Positions 8,091 through 12,264 of a DNA stretch of 12,264 bases are shown piece after piece. Location: positions 236-12,499 of the forward strand of contig DOEX01000076.1 in the NCBI GenBank assembly GCA_003532515.1. The letters run 5' to 3'. This DNA is from Anaerolineaceae bacterium (lineage in GTDB: Bacteria > Chloroflexota > Anaerolineae > Anaerolineales > Anaerolineaceae). A program made the translations under genes and the position numbers. A model generated the notes under the pieces. It saw only the letters and a list, made by a program, of their open reading frames with translations, was not told the DNA's origin and did no database searches. Within the stretch, counting starts at the first letter, position 1. Each line of letters begins with the position of its first letter.

Positions 8091-9750
8091 CTGGCTTGAC
8101 GAATCATCATCTCGGTTCAGTCATCTCAAGGCATCCATTCCGCTGAACAACCCCATTGTCAATCACCCTCTGGACAGAAAAGAAGGAAGAATTATTTTCA
8201 TTCTTTCTTCTATTGCGAATTTTAGTTTGGTTTACCTCCTGAATTTCGTCTGGCATATTGGCAACAGCGACGCTCTCTCGCGTACCGCCAACGCCTTTTA
8301 TGTCCTTTACTCCCGCGAACCACACCTTGCAGCGGTTGGGTTTGTCTGGCCGCCACTTCCAAGCATCTTGCAGCTGCCTTTGTTGCCAATCACCAAGGCA
8401 TTGGGTTGGGTTACACTCAGTGGCAATATTGTTTCTGTGCTATTTGGAGCGGGCTGCCTGGTGATGATGAATAAACTGCTGGTGAACTTGAAATTCCCGG
8501 CGCTTGTTCGTTGGATCCTGGTTGGTTTGTTGCAATTTCACCCCTACACCTGGTATCTTTTTTCAGCCGGCATGGCAGAACCCATCTTTTTATTTTTTGT
8601 CCTCGCCACCTTATCCGGTATGAATGACTTGCCGCGAACTATGCGCTCGTGGGTAGTCGTTGGTCTTAGTTTGTGTGCTGCTTTTTATGTGCGCTATGAA
8701 GCTTTGGCAATGGTCGTTGGGGTGGCACTGGCTGTGATTGTTCACCTGTGGAAGCAAAGTACAGGCTGGAAAGAAAAAACTGAAGGCTGGTTGATATCTA
8801 TTCTGTTACCTGCTGTTTACGGCATTGTAATGTGGGTGTTTTTTAATTGGTCCCTTATGGGGGATCCTTTGTACTTTCTGCGTAGTGTCTTTAGCTTATC
8901 CAATGCACCTGATATCGCTAAGATTGCTGGATTAACCCACCCCTATTATTTGGCTTGGGGGAATTTTGTCGAAGCAATTAAGGTGGGTGTTGTACGATCA
9001 TTTCAGCAATGCCCAGCTTATCCAATAATGACAGCCCTTGCGTTCATATCTATTATCTGGCATCGGAATCGAAAGGGATTCGGGCTTTTTATTGTCATAG
9101 TGAGCATTACCAGTTTCACCATTCTGCAGGTTTACATGGGGTCACTGGCGAACTGGATGCGTTATTGGTTCTATGCAGCACCTTTCGCGTTGGTAATGGC
9201 AGGGATTATTCGTGAAAACTTGGAACACAAGTGGAGGCTGCCCTTCTACCTGCTGCTGATCACGTTGTTCATTGCTGGCACACCATTATCATTGCAAGCC
9301 ATGCGAGATCCACAAGCCGGAGGAGATGAGCAACGTCTGAGTGCACTCATTCTTGCGCCTGTAGAGGAATCTGAGTTAAGAGAAAATGATGGTTACTGGG
9401 CTTATACAAATGATGCTCCAATCATCGCTGAAGTTGTTGATAGGTTTTCTGAGGATGGAATGGTTTTGGTGGATGCAAGCAGCGGTTTTTCGGTGATTAT
9501 GGCAGCTGAATATCCACAACGTCTGGTAATTTCCAACGATACTGATTATTTCCAGATTTTGGCAAATCCAATTGCCACGGTTGGATACATATTGGTGCTG
9601 GATCCAGAAACCCAGGGCACAGTAAATACCGTGAATCTGACTTATCCTACCTTGTTTGAAAGTGGTGCCAGTTGGGCTACTCTGGTGTGGGATTCTGGAG
9701 AGCAGACAATTAATCACTGGCGGATATATGAAGTGCATGCCATTGAGTGA
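8077..9750 (+). CDS. Multi-membrane-span GT-C glycosyltransferase-like protein
   Basis: A 557-residue protein with a short polar N-terminus, then about nine to eleven hydrophobic segments up to about residue 410, and a soluble C-terminal domain of about 150 residues. The first loop after membrane segment 1 has NSDALSRTANAFYVLYSR with Asp65, in the position of the catalytic acid of GT-C enzymes (protein mannosyltransferase/ArnT-like), followed by FVWPPLPSILQLP, a typical start of the second helix. Such enzymes transfer sugars from polyprenyl-phosphate donors on the outer face of the membrane. The exact family and acceptor are not recognised. The ATG overlaps the synthase gene by 14 bp with no strong ribosome site, suggesting translational coupling and a role in the same pathway, for example decorating the polymer or a protein or lipid at the cell surface. 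It is the last gene of the cluster; no clear terminator is seen after it. Confidence 0.75.
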   Translation: MNLPNWLDESSSRFSHLKASIPLNNPIVNHPLDRKEGRIIFILSSIANFSLVYLLNFVWHIGNSDALSRTANAFYVLYSREPHLAAVGFVWPPLPSILQLPLLPITKALGWVTLSGNIVSVLFGAGCLVMMNKLLVNLKFPALVRWILVGLLQFHPYTWYLFSAGMAEPIFLFFVLATLSGMNDLPRTMRSWVVVGLSLCAAFYVRYEALAMVVGVALAVIVHLWKQSTGWKEKTEGWLISILLPAVYGIVMWVFFNWSLMGDPLYFLRSVFSLSNAPDIAKIAGLTHPYYLAWGNFVEAIKVGVVRSFQQCPAYPIMTALAFISIIWHRNRKGFGLFIVIVSITSFTILQVYMGSLANWMRYWFYAAPFALVMAGIIRENLEHKWRLPFYLLLITLFIAGTPLSLQAMRDPQAGGDEQRLSALILAPVEESELRENDGYWAYTNDAPIIAEVVDRFSEDGMVLVDASSGFSVIMAAEYPQRLVISNDTDYFQILANPIATVGYILVLDPETQGTVNTVNLTYPTLFESGASWATLVWDSGEQTINHWRIYEVHAIE

Positions 9751-9849
9751 GTTGTCAAGAGACCTTTTCAAGAGGCCGGGATTGATGGATTGGAAGCCGG
9801 GAATGAAAGGGATTCCTGAAGAGCAAAGAATCTTATCAATGTACAAAGC

Positions 9850-9916
9850 GGGATTCTTCACTTCGTTCAGAATGACATACCGCCTGTCATCTTGAAATTA
9901 TCCGACGAAGGATCTT
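9850..9916. repeat. REP-like palindromic element
   Basis: The left arm (9850-9876) reads GGATTCTTCACTTCG followed by TTCAGAATGACA, and the right arm (9885-9916) begins TGTCATCTTGAA and ends CGACGAAGGATCTTA. The arms are an imperfect inverted repeat around a short spacer. This pattern, AGATTCTTCACTTCG...AATGACA facing its complement, is a recurrent intergenic palindrome in many bacterial genomes, including Chloroflexota. It lies about 100 bp after the end of the exopolysaccharide cluster. Confidence 0.6.
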
Positions 9917-10081
9917 AACCGTAGTGACTATGCAATTTTCTTTCTGTCATAACAAACGATAAATCATATAACTATTGGGTGAAATCATCTTTTGATCTCA
10001 ACCGATCCTTGTATAGGGTTTCTCTATGAATCATCATCAATTCAAAAGTACAGATTAAGTTGAAGGATAGATGTTGATACA

Positions 10082-10195
10082 CTAAATTGCCTTCTCCAGA
10101 AACTCAACGGGAAACTGACGGTCACAATTCGCGCAGGGTACTTACACGCTTCGCAAGGCTACCCACTCCCTGAAAACGGTTTTACACTGAGGACA
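10082..10195 (-). pseudogene. Possible remnant of a zinc-ribbon protein
   Basis: On the minus strand one frame reads CPQCKTVFREWVALRSV, a TAA stop, then VPCANCDRQFPVEFLEKAI and a stop. Two CxxC pairs 16 positions apart with TVFR and CDRQF resemble the short zinc ribbons (MJ0042-like) seen at the N-termini of membrane or regulatory proteins. Two more in-frame stops lie just before the first CxxC, and no start is visible. The internal stop falls in AAGTACCCTGC, which resembles the GTACCC repeat family. This may be a decayed gene fragment or chance; there is no ribosome site. Confidence 0.3.
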
Positions 10196-10471
10196 TTAGC
10201 GCTAACAAAGTCCTTCGGTCATTTCAGACAAAAATCAAGGACCAGGCGCCTAATGCCTGTACCGCCCAATCAACGAAGATGGTGGGTCTGGACCCCTCGG
10301 CTCCGTTATCGAAGGAATCCCCCTCCAGGCAAGGAAATTAAATAAAAGTCTCCAGATAATAAAGTGAGATGCAGAACAAACCATCAAGCCCAAGTCAGTC
10401 TTTTCATGAAAAATTCGTATCATCTCAATAAAATGGGGAAAACGAAAAGAAGCTGAAGCCTATTAATTTTT

Positions 10472-10487
10472 GTTACTGTTTCAAAAG
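10472..10487 (+). repeat. Left terminal inverted repeat of the insertion sequence
   Basis: GTTACTGTTTCAAAAG, matching the right end (12036-12051) at 13 of 16 positions in inverted orientation. It overlaps the last codons of the transposase frame. Confidence 0.5.
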
Positions 10488-10521
10488 CTCATAGGATCAG
10501 AAATATTTTGTTTGAGTAATT

Positions 10522-10552
10522 GTACCCTATACAGGGCACTTTGTACCCAAGG
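10522..10552. repeat. GTACCC...GGGCAC repeat copy with partial second unit
   Basis: GTACCCTATACAGGGCAC (10522-10539) is followed after TTT by GTACCCAAGG, the start of another unit. Same family as the tandem array at 11035, here with a 6-bp centre. It lies near the 3' end of the transposase pseudogene. Confidence 0.6.
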
Positions 10553-10702
10553 TTTTGACTGATCACCTCCATGAAATAAGGATACATTTCCGGAAAGGGG
10601 TTGGTGTTCCTGTGGCTTGGATGCTTGTTTGACCCTGTTGACATACTTGCGAGCAGGTGGAGTTGGCTGATACTGGAAGCAGTGATCCTTGAGTTCATCC
10701 TT

Positions 10703-10728
10703 ATACCAAAGGGTATGCACCGCATGAC
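10703..10728 (-). repeat. 26-bp repeat, inverted partner of 11942-11967
   Basis: On the minus strand this reads GTCATGCGGTGCAT followed by ACCCTTTGGTAT. The plus strand at 11942-11967 is the same but for one base. In the transposase frame it encodes HAVHTLWYK between ILR and DELKDHCF, which looks like an insertion. Confidence 0.65.
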
Positions 10729-11034
10729 GCAGGATGGCCAGCATGGCTTTGGCGCCTTCAGAACGCCAGCTGCATCCCCGACCTTGCATGTGGTGGAGCA
10801 CCAGTTTGTCCACATTGCCTTCAATGCTGAAATGGGAGCTCAGGGAAACCGCGTTTGTCGAGATCGATCAGGGCATCCTGATGGTTCTCCAGGTATTGGT
10901 ATATCTTTAGCATGTTTTCTTCTGGCAGCACGGATGCTGAGAAGTAAGTCTGCTTAGATGGAATTGAACAGACGCTTCTTGAGATCGGATGCTTTCAGAT
11001 CCCGACCGAAGGCTTGCCGCAGTGCCCGCACAAC

Positions 11035-11106
11035 GTACCCAAAGGGCACAACGTACCCAGAGGGCACAACGTACCCAAAGGGCACAACGTACCCAGAGGG
11101 CATAAC
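11035..11106. repeat. Four tandem 18-bp palindromic units inside the transposase gene
   Basis: Four head-to-tail copies of GTACCCARAGGGCACAAC, alternating AAA and AGA in the centre, so that the array is really a 36-bp unit present twice (the last copy has CAT for CAC). Each unit contains the near-palindrome GTACCC-ARA-GGGCAC. On the minus strand the array is read as VVPFGY/VVPSGY repeats placed between RFHV and RALRQAFGRD, two blocks that are normally adjacent in this transposase family. At 72 bp it preserves the frame. Confidence 0.85.
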
Positions 11107-11513
11107 GTGAAAGCGATCCAGCAGATGCGTCTGTGGCAGGTTGAGCAGGTCAAAGCTTTGCCTGACCCAGCTATTGCCATCCCCACCCACCACCAGCAGT
11201 TGGGTATGCTCCAGTTGATAAGTTCTATCAGCCAACTCCCTCAATTTGATCTGCCATTCCCGACTCATCACCACCTTGTTTTCCACCCTATAGCGGTCTT
11301 TCCTGATCGGTTGCTTGCCTGTATACAACACCGCTACCTTGACTTCCTTCTTCCGCTCTTTTTCAACACCGTCACTTTCACCCATCAGCACCGCTGCTTT
11401 TATTTTGCCAGGCTCTTCCGATTGAAGGGCTTCTTCCTGCTTATGGATGCGTTGACCTGTCTTACTGCTTGGGCTGATGGCAGTCTTCAGAATGTAACTG
11501 AGACTATCGGCTG

Positions 11514-11553
11514 CCATGCGGGGTACGTGTGCCCCATGCGGGGTATGTGCTCT
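11514..11553. repeat. Two tandem 20-bp CATGCGGGGTAC units
   Basis: CCATGCGGGGTACGTGTGCC is followed directly by CCATGCGGGGTATGTGCTCT. The junction forms GTGCCCCATGCGGGGTAT (11529-11546), a member of the GTRCCC...GGGYAC family. On the minus strand it encodes HTPHGAHVPRM within the transposase, between SVWQHRA and ADSLSYILK, without breaking the frame. Confidence 0.7.
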
Positions 11554-11857
11554 GTGTTGCCACACACTCCCCATCTCCTGCACCTTCAGACTATTACGCT
11601 CGTAGGGTCTGATATCCAGAATCACATCCAGTGGTTTCGTCTCATCCTTGTATACACGACGAGAATAAGTCACCCATCCTTTGCGCTAACACGATGCTGC
11701 GCTTCTCTCGACCTACATTTTGCCAGGTCTCAGGGACTTCATGGCCGGATCTCATCATCCAGTACTTCCAATACGCTCGTACAGACTTGTTTGCCTATAT
11801 TGGCTATCGCTCTCCAGTTCGTTGAGGGCTATGTTCTCTTCGATTTGCCTTGTCTCT

Positions 11858-11875
11858 GTACCCCATGCGGGGCAC
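11858..11875. repeat. GTACCCCATGCGGGGCAC repeat copy
   Basis: An 18-bp near-perfect palindrome of the same family, inserted within the N-terminal coding part of the transposase, just upstream of GTETRQIEEN. Confidence 0.65.
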
Positions 11876-11902
11876 TCTGTGCCTGCCTTTATGGTTATAC
11901 TT

Positions 11903-11967
11903 GCGGTGCATACCCTTTGATATATAGAGACGGTTTCGACTGTCATGCGGTGCATGCCCTTTGGTAT
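11903..11967 (+). repeat. Pair of GCGGTGCAT-CCCTTTGGTAT repeats
   Basis: Two direct copies: GCGGTGCATACCCTTTGATAT at 11903-11923, and a longer, better copy at 11942-11967 (GTCATGCGGTGCAT then GCCCTTTGGTAT). Both overlap the start of the transposase; its likely ATG codons fall in or next to the second copy. The longer one is the inverted partner of 10703-10728. Confidence 0.65.
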
Positions 11968-12035
11968 TGTGAGAGTTCCTTTCTTTTGGTCTTGCTAAAC
12001 TAATGATGATCGGAACTCTCCTTTTTTGTCTATAT

Positions 12036-12051
12036 CCTTTGATACTGTAAC
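12036..12051 (-). repeat. Right terminal inverted repeat of the insertion sequence
   Basis: On the minus strand this reads GTTACAGTATCAAAGG, matching 13 of 16 bases of the left end (10472-10487). Confidence 0.5.
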
Positions 12052-12070
12052 TCACAGGCTGGCAAGAACC

Positions 12071-12100
12071 TGTCACAAATTAACAGATATTTGTTATAAT
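12071..12100 (+). promoter_or_regulatory. Extended -10 promoter of the Tyr leader
   Basis: TGTTATAAT at 12092-12100 is a perfect TATAAT with the extended TGn element. The -35 region is poor (TGTCAC at 12071-12076, 18 bp upstream), as is usual with extended -10 promoters. Transcription should begin six to eight bases downstream, near 12107-12108, which is the A of the leader-peptide ATG. Confidence 0.7.
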
Positions 12101-12107
12101 TTCAAAC

Positions 12108-12143
12108 ATGGCAATGGATGATTATTATTACTGCCCAGAATGA
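12108..12143 (+). CDS. Tyr-rich attenuation leader peptide MAMDDYYYCPE
   Basis: An 11-codon frame encodes MAMDDYYYCPE, with three consecutive Tyr codons (TAT TAT TAC, 12123-12131) and a TGA at 12141-12143. It starts where transcription is predicted to start and has no Shine-Dalgarno sequence, so it is probably translated from a leaderless message; the second ATG (12114) is an alternative. It ends five bases before the 5' arm of the antiterminator. A ribosome terminating at TGA would cover about 12 bases downstream and mask that arm, whereas a ribosome waiting for Tyr-tRNA at 12123-12131 would leave it free. This is the classic arrangement of amino-acid leader peptides such as trpL or pheL, here sensing tyrosine. 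Confidence 0.75.
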   Translation: MAMDDYYYCPE

Positions 12144-12147
12144 TCCA

Positions 12148-12188
12148 ACCCATCGCAGGTCTGCTGAACGCACCTGAGATCGATGGGT
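12148..12188 (+). promoter_or_regulatory. Antiterminator hairpin of the Tyr attenuator
   Basis: ACCCATCG (12148-12155) pairs perfectly with CGATGGGT (12181-12188), and the next bases CAGGT (12156-12160) pair with ACCTG (12172-12176), with a 4-base bulge (AGAT) on the 3' side: 13 base pairs in total. This uses GGGT and ACC that the terminator needs, so the two structures exclude each other. It should form when the ribosome stalls on the Tyr codons. Confidence 0.75.
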
Positions 12189-12198
12189 GCGTTTTTTT
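12167..12198 (+). terminator. Intrinsic terminator of the Tyr attenuator
   Basis: AACGCACC (12167-12174) pairs with GGTGCGTT (12186-12193) over an 11-base loop, and the stem runs into seven consecutive T (12192-12198). This is a strong Rho-independent terminator only about 30 bp before the next gene, and with no gene ending upstream it can only act on the leader transcript. Confidence 0.85.
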
Positions 12199-12228
12199 AT
12201 AAATATCTTGAATTTGAGGAGGCGTCTT

Positions 12229-12264
12229 ATGAATATTGGCGAACAAGTGGCTTATTTGATGCAG
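12229..12264 (+). CDS. tyrS: Probable tyrosyl-tRNA synthetase, 5' end only
   Basis: The gene begins ATG at 12229 behind a strong ribosome site, GAGGAGG (12216-12222, six bases upstream), and runs off the window after 12 codons: MNIGEQVAYLMQ. From memory, Chloroflexota tyrosyl-tRNA synthetases start with a similar EQV-x-LMQ segment. The preceding attenuator, whose leader peptide holds three Tyr codons, independently points to a gene of tyrosine supply or charging. If so, the product charges tRNA-Tyr in the cytoplasm and is induced when charged tRNA-Tyr is scarce. Twelve residues are too few to be sure; another gene of aromatic amino-acid metabolism is the main alternative. Confidence 0.5.
   Translation, partial: MNIGEQVAYLMQ

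Larger units (their letters stand above)
9751..10471. other. 720-bp region without an intact gene
   Basis: No intact gene was found between the GT-C gene and the insertion sequence. It holds a REP-like palindrome (9850-9916) and a possible broken zinc-ribbon gene on the minus strand (10082-10195). A 10-bp perfect palindrome, TTAGCGCTAA, lies at 10196-10205. A frame on the minus strand at about 10227-10320 reads without stops but matches nothing recognised. The last 150 bp before the insertion sequence are AT-rich and show nothing. Confidence 0.6.
10481..11955 (-). pseudogene. ISLre2/UPF0236 family transposase, multiply frameshifted
   Basis: Pieces in different minus-strand frames assemble into one transposase. 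N-terminus: MTVETVSIYQ (from 11946), GTETRQIEENIALNELE, then in another frame AIANIGKQVCTSVLEVLDDE, then TWQNVGREKRSIVL, then GWVTYSRRVYKDE, from which a 239-residue open stretch runs to 10954. This holds ESDGVEKERK (Asp101 of that stretch), VVGGDGNSWV (Asp165) and LLDRFHV; after another frameshift come LIDLDKRGFPEL and EGNVDKLVLHHMQGRGCSW, which carries the catalytic Glu. The DDE residues of the family are thus all visible, but at least four frame changes are needed. Foreign short repeats interrupt the gene near the start (11858-11967), in the middle (11514-11553), between RFHV and RALRQAF (11035-11106) and near the end (10703-10728, 10522-10552). The middle two keep the frame. It cannot make an active enzyme. 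The long plus-strand frame over the same region is an antisense shadow. Confidence 0.8.
10472..12051 (-). mobile_element. Decayed ISLre2 (UPF0236)-type insertion sequence
   Basis: A transposase pseudogene on the minus strand is bracketed by an imperfect 16-bp inverted repeat: GTTACTGTTTCAAAAG at 10472-10487 and, on the opposite strand, GTTACAGTATCAAAGG at 12036-12051 (13 of 16 identical). The spacing of about 1.58 kb fits the family. No convincing direct target duplication is seen outside these ends, so the exact boundaries are uncertain. Short repeats of a different kind have accumulated inside it. Its right end stops about 20-40 bp before the promoter of the Tyr leader, so it inserted just upstream of that regulatory region without removing it. 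Confidence 0.65.

Noticed and set aside
10196..10206. GCGCTAAC as a possible integron attC core
   Set aside because: No matching GTTRRRC partner with the folded spacing of an attC site, and no integrase or cassettes.
11035..11106. CRISPR-like array of short repeats
   Set aside because: Units are directly adjacent with no variable spacers, and no cas gene is present; it is a tandem repeat.
11014..12003. 329-residue open frame on the plus strand
   Set aside because: It is the antisense of the transposase pseudogene; its repeats (VPKGHN/VPRGHN) are just the other strand of the 18-bp array, and it has no ribosome site or family resemblance.
12108..12228. T-box riboswitch before tyrS
   Set aside because: There is no room for the specifier stem and no GGUGG/UGGN antiterminator bulge; a translated leader with Tyr codons explains the hairpins better.

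Overview
The window looks like a moderately AT-rich bacterial chromosome, most likely Chloroflexota of the Anaerolineae type. This is inferred from the style of the glycosyltransferases, the ISLre2-type insertion sequence and the N-terminus of the last gene; there is no rRNA or other marker to prove it.

Layout. (1) 1-625, minus strand: a broken SPFH/prohibitin-like gene with one frameshift and a missing 3' part; a short palindromic repeat lies in its truncated flank. (2) 626-816: divergent intergenic region with an inverted repeat and a possible promoter. (3) 817-9750, plus strand: a four-gene exopolysaccharide-type cluster: a BcsB-like envelope protein, a membrane protein with a degenerate GGDEF domain, a 1319-residue fusion of tandem MshEN/GspE-N-like modules to a processive family 2 glycosyltransferase, and a multi-membrane-span GT-C glycosyltransferase. 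The first two and the last two overlap by a few bases, as expected for translational coupling; 247 bp separate the two pairs. (4) 9751-10471: mostly non-coding, with a REP-like palindrome and the remnant of a zinc-ribbon protein. (5) 10472-12051: a decayed ISLre2/UPF0236 insertion sequence whose transposase gene carries copies of short GTGCCC...GGGTAC-type repeats at about five places. (6) 12071-12264: a promoter, an 11-codon leader peptide with three consecutive tyrosine codons, mutually exclusive antiterminator and terminator hairpins, and the first 12 codons of a gene that is probably tyrosyl-tRNA synthetase.

How it works together. The cluster resembles a cellulose-synthase-like export system in which control by cyclic di-GMP would come from MshEN-type modules fused to the synthase rather than from a PilZ domain, with a catalytically dead GGDEF membrane protein encoded between the BcsB-like partner and the synthase. 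The right edge is a self-contained ribosome-mediated attenuator: stalling at the Tyr codons should favour the antiterminator and expression of the downstream gene; fast translation should allow termination. The two observations most worth following are this Tyr attenuator, which appears to be leaderless, and the MshEN-fused synthase with its pseudo-GGDEF neighbour.
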